Notes under the pieces: generated by a model | The model's database searches: none | Seen by the model: only the letters and a program-made list of their open reading frames with translations | What the model was told of the DNA's origin: nothing | Translations under genes and position numbers: made by a program | NCBI GenBank assembly: GCA_039621445.1 | Contig: CP154956.1 | Span: 57,515,966-57,579,965 of the forward strand | Direction: 5' to 3' | Source: Euglena gracilis | Lineage: Eukaryota; Euglenida; Euglenophyceae; Euglenales | Length of the DNA: 64,000 nt | Shown here: in pieces, positions 11,326 through 21,953 of the stretch | How positions within the stretch are numbered: position 1 is the stretch's first letter | Layout: the number at the start of each line of letters is the position of its first letter

Positions 11326-12137
11326 GTCGTCGTCGTCGTCGTTGTTGTTGTTGTTGTTTGTTTTGAACTGTCTCTGGCCTTCCCCCCCCAGCGATATGTG
11401 GTACTTCGCAAGCAGTTTCCGGCTTCCTAACGAGTGGCCAACCTCACCGCTTCAGCTGGTGGGGTTTCCGAAGCTTGAACAGTCTTGGTTCATTTCGAGT
11501 GAGTGGAGGTGCCCCCCCCCCCCCCATGGTGCCATCCAAATCACTTCTTTGGGCATTCCATCAGGGCAGGGCGCCCGCCGGCACCCACTTCCTTAGGAGG
11601 GGGCCATCTCCGGTCGGCTCGACATGCGAACGTATCTGATATTGTAGATTGGGTGGCATGCTCCGCAGGGGTGCGTTCTGGCGCAGTGCATTTGCGCCAG
11701 CGAGTCGGGGGGTTAGTCGGTGACACGACAACGCACTGACCGGACGGCGGTCCGGTGCATTCCGTTGCTCATGGCCAGCGCTGGCGGAGACCGGCACGCC
11801 GGCGGGCGTGGGGCCGATCCAGGCCGGGGACACCATTGAGGCCGGCATCGAAGGCCGTTGCTCCGCCCAGGGCCGCCAGAGCCACCGTTCGGCGGGTCAC
11901 GCAGATGTCACACGGGATCACGCGATGTTATGTGATGGGGTGCCTCAGACCTACGCCGCCCTTTCCGTGCCCCTGCACCCCACCGTTGCTTTCTGGATCC
12001 CTCCTCAATCTTCCAAAGCGGGTGGGTTGGGGGTGGGGTAGCCGCTTTCCACCCACCAGCCCAACGAGACCCCCGGAGGGCCGCCGGCGACTCTGGCCAC
12101 CATCACGGTGAAGGTGGAGAAGCAGCCCCCATTGTGA
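6411..12137 (+). CDS. FAHD1-like acylpyruvase / fumarylacetoacetate hydrolase family protein, copy A
   Basis: Predicted 238-aa soluble enzyme of the FAH superfamily. FAHD1 relatives cleave acylpyruvates and decarboxylate oxaloacetate in mitochondria; the substrate here is inferred. Exons: 6411-6433, 6707-6815, 7255-7353, 7985-8070, 8207-8248, 9895-9991, 10508-10647, 11789-11864, 12093-12137 (717 nt with stop). Landmarks: GKKVVCIGKNYLDH (15-28), PVVFLKPTTS (48-57), DIHHEVEL with predicted metal ligands Glu78 and Glu80, VDVTARD with ligand Asp113, KKKGLPWS (124-131), CPVS, LLTGTPAGVGP, end VKVEKQPPL. Every intron starts NNNCAG; all but the last end CTGNNNNN. The last has CGG at 12085-12087 where copy B has CTG. 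No clear targeting peptide is seen. Length and order match the family end to end, so the model is strong. Confidence 0.9.
10890..10992. repeat. GTT/GTG-rich microsatellite in copy A intron 7
   Basis: Interrupted TGCTGC, GTTGTTG and GGTTGTGGTTGT repeats within the intron 10648-11788. Copy B has nothing comparable at this point. Confidence 0.85.
11055..11222. repeat. AAGGTTTTTT tandem repeat in copy A intron 7
   Basis: Repeats of TTTTTTAAGG interspersed with GGGAGAATTTTT blocks. Lies between the two GTT-rich microsatellites in the same intron. Confidence 0.8.
11238..11357. repeat. (GTT)n(GTC)n microsatellite, expanded only in copy A
   Basis: About 40 triplets: GTT, then GTC with one GTT, then GTT. 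The equivalent place in copy B (about 19161-19181) holds only six or seven GTT units. Open frames through it (poly-Val, poly-Thr, poly-Leu/Ser) are artefacts of the triplet. Confidence 0.92.
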
Positions 12138-13439
12138 GCGAGGAGGAGCGGCACTGGGGCCCATCCCGGGGAGTGCGTTGCCGGCTGCTGCCGCCTTTCC
12201 TGTTGGGAGGATCGGCCACGAAGCGACGCCTGCCTCGGCAAGGTCCACGGATCGCCGGCAACGTTGTTCATTGTGTGCCGCTTTTTTCCGATGTACTGCG
12301 GTCCGATCACCTGTTTTTTTTTGTCCTCCTGCCTTCTGTGGTCAGGGGCGTCCCATTCGATGCCTCCTGAAGTCCTCAAGCACTGCACTCAGCCGATCCA
12401 GCAATGAGTTGCAATTTCGTTTGCTGCTCAGAGCATTGGGGGATACTCAGTCTGTTTCTGGATTCCATGTCGTTTCGCCAGAGCCACGACAGCGCCACAG
12501 CATTTTCAGAATGTCCAACTGCCAGTCAATGCGCACTGCCATTCCCATTGACGAGAAGCCCCTGGCACCGGCACAGTCCAACACGCGTTGCGACAGCTGC
12601 CTGGCCAGCTCTCTCCCCCGGCACGCCTGCCCAGGTCCCTGGCTCAGCCTGTCAGCCGCACTGCTCAGCCACCCTTCAGCGTTGGCACGAGGACTAGCCA
12701 TTAGTGCTTTTCTGGTCCCACACGGCGGTTTCGCTTTCGTGGACCCTCGAGGGGGGAGCGGCAGGTGCGAAGCCTTGTCTGTTGAAAAATTGTTATCCGC
12801 TGCCCTTTTGAGCGGTTTTTTTTTGCTCGCAATGCCATCGGGGTAAAAACTGGGCGAATGTGAATTAAATTGAATCTCAGTTGAAATATTGAATTAATTG
12901 AAATGGTCTTCACTTCATATTTTGTGTTACAAAATCAATTGCTGCATTGCATATTTGGCTTTTTTGCACTGAATTTTTCCAGTTGTGGATCCACCCCAGG
13001 GACCCAACTTGTTGGTGGTTAACCAGCTTTTTCCATCCAGCCTAGGTCGGAATGCTGTGAAAACCCCCAGACCTACTCCCCCAAAGTGAAAAAAAAACCG
13101 ACAAAAACACCAAAACCCCAGTACCGCCTCCCCCCATTCCCTGTGTGACAACTGTAAGCGCCAGGTCGTGCTCCGGAGGTGGGGAGGCATGTCCACCCCT
13201 TTGCTTGCATTCTGAAGTTTTGCGGCACGCTGTTGAGGTTTTTGAGGTTGGTTAAGAAAGGAATGGAACTGCATATGCCGCATCATCCAGATTGGCCAAA
13301 CCCGTGGCCGAGAGGGTCCTGGGACTTTTTGAAGGTTCCCCCCTTCTTTGGGTGGATGAGGAGACCCCCTCCCCGGTTTTAAGAAAACAAGAATCCCCTC
13401 CCAGTCTTCCAGCGTCTTCTGGGTTCTCTTCCCCTCCTT

Positions 13440-13441
13440 AG
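13440..13441 (+). promoter_or_regulatory. probable spliced-leader acceptor AG, copy B
   Basis: TTCTCTTCCCCTCCTTAG precedes the start codon at 13475 by 33 bp and corresponds to the site at 6389-6390 in copy A. Trans-splicing is inferred, not shown. Confidence 0.5.
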
Positions 13442-13474
13442 GGCCTCCGCCTGGGGTGCACTCCAACCCTTCCG

Positions 13475-14002
13475 ATGCCGATGACAGCTGAACAACTGCG
13501 CAGCCGTCCCCTTTTAGGGGGACTGAGAAACCCCGGTGGACGGATCCCCTCCCCCCCCCCTCACACCCCCCTGGGCAAAGGGAACACCCCAAAACAGGAA
13601 CACCAAGCGGAATCCGAGGAACGCGAGAACAAAACACAGACTGAGACAGGACAGCGGAGAACAGAAGAGCGACAGCAAGACACGAGGAGGGGCCGGAGAA
13701 GGACGCCGCCCGCTCTTCCCGGTGGGGTGGACAGCGGGGCGGAGGAGGCAGGCCGCGTTGGGGGGACGGCTGGGCCGGAGCACCCTGCTGCGGGCGGGCA
13801 AGAAGGTGGTGTGCATCGGCAAGAACTATCTGGACCACATCACGGAGCTGGCCCACCTGAACCCCACCGTGTGGGACGCAGCGCGGGGGCAGGGGGGACC
13901 GGGCTCGTTTTGGGTGTTTTGGGCTCTCAACCCCCATCACCCCCAACACACCTAACACACCCACCAACCCACGCACACGCACACGCCCGCGCAAACACAC
14001 AC

Positions 14003-14039
<37 letters not shown>

Positions 14040-17000
14040 TTGTCTGTTTTGTCTGTCTGACTGACTGCTGTTGCTGGGCCCCTCCTGGCGGGGAGGCCAA
14101 ACCGGTGGTGTTCCTGAAGCCGACCACCTCCCTGGCGTTCCCCGGCGAGCCCCTCGTCATCCCCCGCCACGACGTCGGCGACATCCACCACGCCCAGGGC
14201 CCCCCGGCAACCTCCGGACCCCTCCAGCCGGGGTTTGGGTTGTGGGCTGCCTCCACGCCCTGCTTTTTTTGCAGTTTTCTGGCACACAGCGCTGGAAGAA
14301 AATTTTCGGGAAATTTCTGCTTTTAGAACCTGCCAAAGAGGTGGGTGGGGAGGTCCAGACACCCCCCCCCCCCAACATCTGGTCTGGAAACCTTCCCAGA
14401 ACCCCCCAGGACGTGGGTCGACCCTCCACCCACCTACCGTGGCACCCGCTCAAAGAAAACTCCTTCGGCGCCTTCCGCAAGGAAGGAAAATTTTGAACTA
14501 AAAATCGGCTCGGAAAAACGGGAAGGCCTGGTGGGGGGGTCGGACCCCCCACCACCAGGATGTGGGGGGTGGGGGGTGGTCGACCCCCCCCAACCCCCCC
14601 ATCACCCCCACACACCCACCTGGAGGCCAGGGACCCCCTTCCACCAACCTCAAAACTGTAGGGCTTCCCAGAACTTCCTTGGGGCAGAGCCCTTTTCTCA
14701 CTTTTAAGCATGTTGCTCATTTATTGATGTTTTGGTGCTTTCCACATGAAGACATTGTTCATAACTAAAAAAAAAATGAGCGAAATTTCGAATTTTTCTT
14801 AAATGGAAAAGTCAGGGGTTTTCAACAATGCGGCCTTTTGACCATCCACAAAACCGAGTCCATTTCGAGGTGGGGTCCGACCCAGAGTTCGATATCAGGA
14901 GGATGTAAATTGTAGGGGGTGGGGGTGTCCCCCTCATCCACCTCCTGGACCGGAAGGGGGTCCGGACCACTACCCATCACCTGCCCGTATATCGACCCTG
15001 TCCGACCACCACACCCCCTCAGGGCTTCCCCGACATCCCTGCCCTCCCCCCCAACCAGTGAGGCCTCGCCGGCCGGGCCCTGACCAGGAGGTGGAGCTGG
15101 CGGTGCTGATCGGCCGCCGGGCGAAGGACGTCACCCTGGAGGATGACGACCGGGTGTTGGCGGAGTACGTGGCGGGCAGACCCCCAGGGCAGATGTGTGC
15201 GGCGGACGGGAGAGCCTACGTCACACTACAGTGGTCGGTGCGCAACACCAAGGCGGGTATCGCCCGGGCAGATTATTCTGCTAAGGTGTTGGCCTCACAC
15301 GCGGGAGGTCGTGGGTTCGAATCCTGTTGTGTGAGTCCTGGTCGATTCCGTAAGGGCCGAGGGGTTGGTGGGTGGGCGACGGGTGGGCAACGGGGCAATT
15401 GTAGGTCTTGAGGGCCTGGCGGAGGGATATTGCATCGCAGTCGACGTCACGGCTCGGGATGAGCAGCCCAGGCCTTGGCCCCGCTGGCCCCCGGTGGCCC
15501 ACTGGGGTTGGGGGTTGAGGGTACCCTTGGAGGGGAGGAGCACTGCATTGAACGTCGGTAACTGGAGAGTACCAACACATGGTGGTTGGAACACCATGCA
15601 CGCCGTGCACTATGCATCTTTCAAGGCTTATTTTTAAAAAAAGATGAAAAAGGTGAAAAAATAATGAAATACAGAAGCAATTATGGCAGAAATATCAAGA
15701 ATTGAATTTTGTTGTTTTTCATTTTCAATTTCATTGAAAGAACAGTGTGCACAGTTTTGCAAGGTGTGCCGCTTACCGTGTGCCGGTGTCCCACCCAACA
15801 TGGGGGTTTATCACTCCCACCAACAGTCTTTCCCAGGGAGCTGATTCCGCATTAATTAAATTAATTCATTAAACCTTTTGTGTTCCTTTGCACAATTTCG
15901 CAAAGGAGCACAATTTATGTATATGGGCTCAGGGTCCAGTTTTCTGAACTGCACCCTGCACGCCCGCCCTCCGGGTGCAGATTTTCACTATTGATCATTG
16001 TTTGTGTGGAACCCAGGAAAAAGGCGAAATTCGATGTTTTTGACCTTCCGAAACATGATGCGGAGTTTTTGATTCTCCCCTTATTTGACCACGGGAAATA
16101 ATAATTTACACAAATTGCTCGAAACCCCCAGGTGCTGTCTGCCACTTTTCCTGTTTGACAACTACCTGCGCCAGATGGGGGTCGGTTAACAGGTCCATCC
16201 CTTTGTTGGTTTTTTGATTACCTGCAGTAATCTGTGCTTGAGGCAGGTTGAGGCCAATTCCCAAGAATGTGTTTCCAGGTTGAAAAGGATTGTTAGAAAA
16301 CAGGTTTCTTTTGTGCAATTGTGCAAAGAACCCTTTGCGCAATTGTGAACAGGAGCCATTTTGAACCAATTAAGAGCCTCCGCTGTTTGGAGCTGGGAAA
16401 TAAATGTTGTTCAGATTGGGGCACTCTTTCTGCAGTGGGACCCCCTCCCTACAAACATTGCTTTATTCCACGAGTGGTTCCTTCACCTGAATGACCCATT
16501 TTCGCAACTGCAAAAAAAAAGTGTTCCTTTGCACAATTGTGCAACTTAAACGGCAATTTCCCCCCTAATGTCAAGTGTGCGGTACCGTTTAATGTGTATC
16601 CCACCCCAAATCGTTCCCACAACATCCCAAGTTGATGAGGCAGCCGTTGGAAGGTTCCCAACCTGGCATGCCAGGTGTGATTGTCCTAGAGCAGGGGCCA
16701 CCTGCTCTGGGGCATCCCAACCTTCAAAGTCTTTTGCATTTCCCTCTGTGGCAGGGTGCCAGACCACGTCCTGATTACGTTTTACGGGTTTGAGTGCGAT
16801 CATTTGACTTTCGAAAATCGGCACCTTTGCTGAATTGTGCAAAGGAACACGCCAACTGCGTGATAAGTGGTAGACCGGCTACCTGATTCTCTTGTCCACA
16901 TCGAGGGGAGGGGGGTATGCCGTGATGCGCTGAAACCAGGGGATTTCTTTAGCCGGAGGGTACCCTAACCCCCAGGGGGGGGGGTCCAGCCAGCCAGCCA

Positions 17001-19829
17001 GCCCAAATCCCGCCAGCCGCCCAAATTCGGCCTGGGAGCCCCGCCCCCCCCCGGGGGGTCCAGTGAAATACAGTCGGGTCCAGCCCGGCCAAACGCCGGG
17101 CCAGCCGGCCGAAGGCTGGGCCAGCCGGCCGCAGGCTGGCCAGCCAACTGGGCTGCCCAGCTCACCTATCCCTGCATTTTTTCCCCTCATCACAGCTTCC
17201 TCCATCACAGCCCCCCAGCCTTGATCTAGCTCCATCCAGCAAAATGTCGAAAATGGCAAAAAATGTGTTAGAAAAGTTTGTTTTTCACCGACCCAGCCCA
17301 CCGCAGCCCCCTCCAGCCCCGGACCCCCCCCCCCCCACCCCCCAGGGGGGATCCAGCCAGCCAGCTCAAATCCAGCCAGCAGCCTTTTTGCCAGCCGGAG
17401 GCTGGACCCCCCCTCGGGGGGGGGGTCCTTAAGAAATCCCCTGGCTGAAACAGTGATTTGGCACACCAGCGCTGCACTCATTTCGTCCGGATGGGGCTCC
17501 GGTGGATGGGGTCGGGGCAAAGGGCTGGCGGCGACGGAGGCGAAGAAGAAGGGCCTGCCCTGGAGCGTGTCGAAGGGCTACGACACGTTTTGCCCGGTGA
17601 GTGAGCCCTTCGACGCCACGGAGCTGGGGGACCAGTGGCGACCCCCCCACCACCTCCGGGGGTGGGCCTGTTTGGAGGAGAATTGGCCCTCGCTCGGTCC
17701 TCCATTCTGTGGCCCGAGGGTTCAGTTCGCATCAAATCTGCATATTTTATTTATGTGTTCTCTTTTTCCACCTCAGAGCAGCCTTCTCTTTAAGCTTGAC
17801 TAATTGGTTGGGTTGTTTCATTTCATTTTCATTGGCAGGTTTCAACGTTGTTTTTTTGAAGTTAGTCCAGAATCAAGGCGGTTGGGTGCCTGCGACAGCT
17901 CCGTCTGTGGCTTAGCTGGTTCCGAATCGACAGTTTGTTAATGTTGGGGTAGTGTACCACATGGGATGTCTCTCCCACTGGCATGTGTCACCTGCCTTCC
18001 TCCCCTCCTGTATGGAGGGGGAGGAGAGCATCCTTTCTGATTTCTTTTTTTTCCGTTCGTCTTTTGCAATTTCTTTGCAAATTTGTGTGTTTTTTTTTGC
18101 AATTTGTTTCCGAGGGTCCATGTCGTGATGCTGTGTGTGTTGGGCCATTCGGGGCCAACCCGGACTTGAACGGGGTGCGCCGGCAGACCGGACAGGCGGG
18201 CACCATGTTGCACTCCGTCCCCAACCTCATCCGCTTCTGCTCCTCCGTCATGACGCTGGAGCCGGGGGACCTGTTGCTGTGCAGCGTTGGCCTCACCTTA
18301 AAGGTAAACAAAGGCGCCCCTGGGCCGCCCCTGATATGATGGGCGTTTGCAGTTGGACCTTCGCATTTGTAAAAGCGGGGGTGTGGGGTACGGCGTTGGT
18401 GAGGTCCGGAGTCCCAGCCTGTGGCGGGCCTTCCATTTTGCAAAGATGTGTTGGGTGGGGTTGGTTGGGGCGTTTGGTGCGAAATACCCCTGCCGTTTGT
18501 CCCAGACGATACATTTAGGTGGTCTACTTCGCACTTGAGCTTTTACGAAGTTCTTTGCGCAATCACGCCAATTCTAAAAGTGATTTTTGTGCTCCATTCT
18601 TCGCTCCCAAAAACGAGATTCACCCTCTTTTTTTGTGTGTGTGTTTTTGACCTCAGGTGTTCGCGGAGACCTGCATTCAGTTGTTTTTCTGGCCGGGGTC
18701 GTATGCTCTTGATTTGTACTACAAATCAGAACCTTTCAATGTACGACGAAAGGGTGGTAAAATTCTGGACACCTCTGAACCCGTCATTTTGGTCCTAAAA
18801 AGCAGTCATTCCGGCAGCAGTTGTTGCCGGGCAGATGCTCTTCGGAGCTGTGAACTTGTCAATCAGCTCCCAGGTGGTAGAACATTTCGGAATTGTGGCT
18901 TTTTGGGGGTCGTTTGGATCACATTTTTGGATGAAAACACATGCCTCAAAACCCGCGAAACCGGGCATTGGGCACGAAGGGAATTCGAAGGTTCCAATCC
19001 AAATTGCGAGAAGAGCCGTGTGCAGTTCTGAAATTACAGCCTGTCATTCCACGGACTTTGTGGTTTCACACAGGTCTCGCATTGCGCGATTGCGCATGGC
19101 AAGTCGACTTTTGTGAGCTCAGTGCGAAATAAACCGCCTAAGATACAGGGTGACTGACTGGTTGTTGTTGTTGTTGTTGTTTTGGACTCACCATCGATTT
19201 CTGGTACTTTGCAAGCAGTTTCCGGAACCCGAGTGGCCAACCTCACCGCTTCAGCTGGCGGGGTTTCCGAAGCTTGAACAGCCTTGGTGAGTGAGTGAGT
19301 GAGTGGACGTGCCCCTGTGGGGATGTGACTGTGCTCCACTCCTTTTTGTGGGCATTCCATCATGGCGCCCACTTGTTGAGGGGGGCATCTCCGATTGGCT
19401 CGAAATGCGAACGTATCTGACATTGTGATTTTGTGTGTCATGCGCGGCAGGGGTGCATTGTGGTGGCCAGCGCTGGCGGAGACCGGCACGCCGGCGGGCG
19501 TGGGGCCCATCGAGGCCGGGGACACCATCGAGGCCGGCATCGAAGGCCATTGCTCCGCCCAGGGCCTCCAGAACCACCGTTCAGCGGGTCACGCAGACGT
19601 CACATGGGGTCACGTGATGTCATGTGATGGGCTGCCGCCGGCCCATGCCACCCTTCCTGTGCCCCTGCACCCCACCGTTGCTTTCTGGATCTCTCCTCAA
19701 TCTTCCAAAGCGGGTGGGTTGGGGGTGGGGTAGCCGCTTTCCACCCACCAGCCCAACGAGACCCCCGGAGGGTCGCCTGCGACTCTGGCCACCATCACGG
19801 TGAAGGTGGAGAAGCAGCCCCCGTTGTGA
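13475..19829 (+). CDS. FAHD1-like acylpyruvase / fumarylacetoacetate hydrolase family protein, copy B
   Basis: Paralogue of the 6411-12137 gene with the same 238-aa plan. Exons: 13475-13497, 13778-13886, 14093-14191, 15088-15173, 15424-15465, 17533-17629, 18139-18278, 19481-19556, 19785-19829. All eight introns obey NNNCAG...CTGNNNNN exactly, and every junction gives the residue expected for FAHD1 relatives (for example HH|EVEL, YVA|GYC, LL|TGTP). Predicted metal ligands Glu78, Glu80 and Asp113 are intact. Differences from copy A are few (A6E, I93T, P132S, and V/L, Q/E, R/H changes). Exon 6 contains an in-frame GTGAGT that looks like a GT donor, but it encodes the conserved CPVSE and is retained. 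Intron 5 (15466-17532) contains the 507-bp transposon. The start was chosen because the short first exon and the AG 34 bp upstream are conserved in both copies. Confidence 0.93.
15220..15334 (+). repeat. tRNA-derived (SINE-like) insertion in copy B intron 4
   Basis: The sequence GCCTCACACGC (15292-15302), then AGGTC, then GGTTCGAATCC (15314-15324) matches the anticodon loop (CAC), variable region and T-loop/B-box of a tRNA-Val. The anticodon stem has mismatches, the T-stem is mostly G-U pairs, and the D-arm does not fold well, so this is not a working tRNA. TCACACT at 15221 could pair with TGTGTGA at 15328-15334, but the spacing is too long for a tRNA. The segment is absent from the same intron in copy A, which suggests insertion after duplication. 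Confidence 0.5.
16937..17443. mobile_element. hAT-like non-autonomous element (CAGGGGATTTCTT ends), perfect 8-bp TSD
   Basis: Ends: CAGGGGATTTCTTTAGCCGG and the reverse complement of CAGGGGATTTCTTAAGGACC. Target-site duplication GCTGAAAC at 16929-16936 and 17444-17451 is perfect. The paralogous intron of copy A has one copy of the site (ACTGAAAC, 9806-9813) and no insert. Interior: repeated CCAGCCAGCC and GGGTCCAGCC blocks, and a single-copy centre with CATCCCTGCATTTTTTCC and CAAAATGTCGAAAATGGC, all shared with 38685-39161. No coding capacity. Confidence 0.95.
19160..19182. repeat. short (GTT)n in copy B intron 7
   Basis: Six to seven GTT units at the place where copy A carries a roughly 40-triplet GTT/GTC array. 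Confidence 0.85.
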
Positions 19830-20730
19830 GCGAGGAGGAGCGGCACTGGGGCCCCATCCCGGGGAGTGCATTGCCGGCTGCTGCCGCCTTTCCGTTGGGA
19901 GGGTCGGCCACGAAGCGACGCCTGCCTCGGCAAGGTCCACGGATCGCCGGCAACGTTGTTCATTGCGTGCCGCTTCCTTCCGATGTGCTGCGGTCCGATC
20001 ACCTGTTTTTTTTTTGTCCTCCTGCCTCCTGTGGTCAGGGGCGTCCCATTCGATGTCCTCAAGCATCGCCTTCAACTGATCTGGCAATGAGTTGCAATTT
20101 CGTTTGCTGCTCAGAGCATTTGGGGATACTCAGTGTGTTTCTGGATTCCATGTCGTTTTGCCAGAACCGCGACACCTCCTGCCGTGCTGGTTAAAGCATT
20201 TTCAGAATGTCCAACTGCCAGTCAATGCGCACTGCCATTCCCATGGATGAGAAGCCCCTGGCACCGGCGCAGTCCAACATGCGTTGTGACAGCTGCCTGG
20301 CCAGCTCTCTCCCCCGGCACGCCTGCCCAGGTCCCTGGCTCAGCCTGTCAGCCGCACTGCACAGCCACCCTTCACCGTTAGCACGAGGACCAGCCATTAG
20401 TGGTTTTCTGTTGGATTTAGGCGATGGTTTCCCCCCTTTTTTGTGTCCGTCACTCTCACCCCCTCCCCAAGCTCAATTCGCTTGGGTGGCAGGCCACATC
20501 CGCTGCTTGTTTCCACTGCCATGTGTCCACTTGTTTGCTCTTACGGCTCTGCTCCCGCACGGCGGTTTCGCTTCTGCGGACCCTCGAGGGGGGGAGGGGC
20601 GGCAGGCAGGCGTGAAGCCTTGTCTGCGTTTCATATTTGTGTCTTATACCAATTCCTGCTTTATTGGCTTTTTTTTGCACTGAATTTTTCCAGTTGCGGT
20701 TCCACCCAAGGGACCCAACCGGGGGGGGGG

Positions 20731-21178
20731 GGTGTTAACTTTGTTGTTGGGGGGTGTTGACTTGCGGATTCTGAGCGGCCTCTTATGCGGGGATATTCAC
20801 TGAGTACAAAATGGAAAGGCGCTTTCACCACTTTAGCCACAGCCGCCCAAAGCTACCATCAAACAGTGAGTTATCCCCAAAATGAATGGAATAAAACATC
20901 ATCGGACACCATGAAAAATTGACAGCCACCTGACAATAGAAGTCCCTGGAAGGGGTGCTTGATCGCTGCACACCTGTAGAGCTGCAGTGCAGGACATCGG
21001 AACAGGCAAATTTCACATGAATTTTGGGGAGAACCGTTTTACAAACCAATGTGAAGGAGTTGAGTGCATTATTCAGCATTTCCAAAAGTTTTATAAGTGG
21101 CGGCGGGAGGGGGGTGGCTGTCAATGGAAGCCCCCCGCCGGGCCGACCTGGGACGGGAGTAACTGCATCGCACTCTGC
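20731..21178. other. intergenic, upstream of copper chaperone
   Basis: Separates the duplicated block from the next gene. No exon seen. A pyrimidine-poor AT-rich stretch runs up to about 21090, then GC-rich sequence. The CTCTGCAG at 21173-21180 is a candidate spliced-leader acceptor for the gene that starts at 21195. Confidence 0.5.
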
Positions 21179-21194
21179 AGGGCCGGCCCCCCGC

Positions 21195-21953
21195 ATGGCA
21201 GAGTTGCAGTTCCGGGTGGAGGGCATGACGTGCGGCAGCTGCAGCGGCCTCCTGACGGACGTCCTCCGCAAGCTGGACGTGTGCCCACCCTCCTAGCCTA
21301 TCGTGTCTGGAGGTGCAGTGCAACAACCCCCACCCCCAGCAAGGGATCCCACCATACATAGTTTCTTTATAACACCTGCATGTCCCCTTCCCCAGAGTCA
21401 GGAGTGGGTGGGTGGGTTTTCGAGAGTGGGTGGGTTGGGATCGCTTACCCCCCCCCCCCCCGGGCGCCATGGGCTGGACCGATTTTGGGTGGGTTTTGGG
21501 TGGGTGGGTTGGTGGTGGGTGGGTGGGGGTTTCGACCCCCAGGGGCGTGGTTGGTAGGTTTTCAAAAAAGTGGGTGGGTGGGGTTCAGCTCGGGAGAGAG
21601 TGCCCCCCGGGGGGGGACTGGGGGAACCTACGGATCCCAGTGAGGCGGTCGATCTCGCGTTTGCGCTTTTTTGTGTTCCGTTTCGCAATTGCGGAATGGA
21701 ACACACCTGCTTCGTGTTTGGTCGGCTGCCAAAGTCTCACGCCATCTCAGAGCTGCGGCCGCCCTGCCTTCCCCACTCAGACCTCCCCCGACCCCCACCG
21801 GCCCCGCCGCAGGGGGTGGAGGCGGTGTCGGTCGACCTTGAGGCGGGCCGGGCCACAGTGCGGGCCGGGGCGGCTGCCCCCGGCCCCGCTGCGCTGACGG
21901 CCGCCGTGCTGGCCGCCATCGCGCAGTGCGGCTTCACCGGCACCGCGGTCTGA
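21195..21953 (+). CDS. ATX1-like heavy-metal-associated (HMA) copper chaperone
   Basis: Predicted 74-aa cytosolic metallochaperone with a single HMA domain, the size of yeast/plant ATX1. Exon 1, 21195-21278 (28 codons), carries the metal site MTCGSC (Met11, Cys13, Cys16) followed by a helix, LLTDVLRKLD. Exon 2, 21813-21953, starts GVEAVSVDLEAGRATV and ends IAQCGFTGTAV. The intron 21279-21812 is conventional: GTGTGC donor, pyrimidine-rich tract and CAG acceptor, and the join D|GVEAV is exactly the family pattern. Typical ATX1 has a Lys near the end that is absent here. Family knowledge: such proteins deliver Cu(I) to P-type ATPases; the partner is not in this window. Strongly GC-rich codons, like its neighbours. 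Confidence 0.88.

Larger units (their letters stand above)
6240..13020 (+). repeat. tandem segmental duplication, copy A (acylpyruvase gene unit)
   Basis: Homology to 13305-20730 begins near the GTGGCCGAGAGGG block upstream of the start codon. It ends after the block TTTTTTGCACTGAATTTTTCCAG near 12960-12985 (20668-20695 in copy B). It covers exons, most intron sequence and the 3' flank, with the two start codons 7064 bp apart. Copy A has a large GTT/GTC expansion. Copy B has an extra transposon and a tRNA-derived insertion. Confidence 0.85.
13305..20730 (+). repeat. tandem segmental duplication, copy B
   Basis: Partner of 6240-13020. Exon sizes are identical and protein differences are only a handful. 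Introns have diverged by indels. Intron 1 to 2 spacing, the 14.2-14.7 kb region, a tRNA-derived insertion near 15220 and a 507-bp transposon at 16937 are specific to this copy. Confidence 0.85.

Noticed and set aside
15220-15334. Functional tRNA-Val gene
   Set aside because: D-arm cannot form, anticodon stem has a mismatch, T-stem depends on G-U pairs, and the acceptor partner is too far away.
16977-17443. Pro/Gly/Trp-rich open frames in the 16.9 and 38.7 kb elements
   Set aside because: They come from CCAGCCAGCC blocks and G/C runs; the two copies do not preserve a frame.
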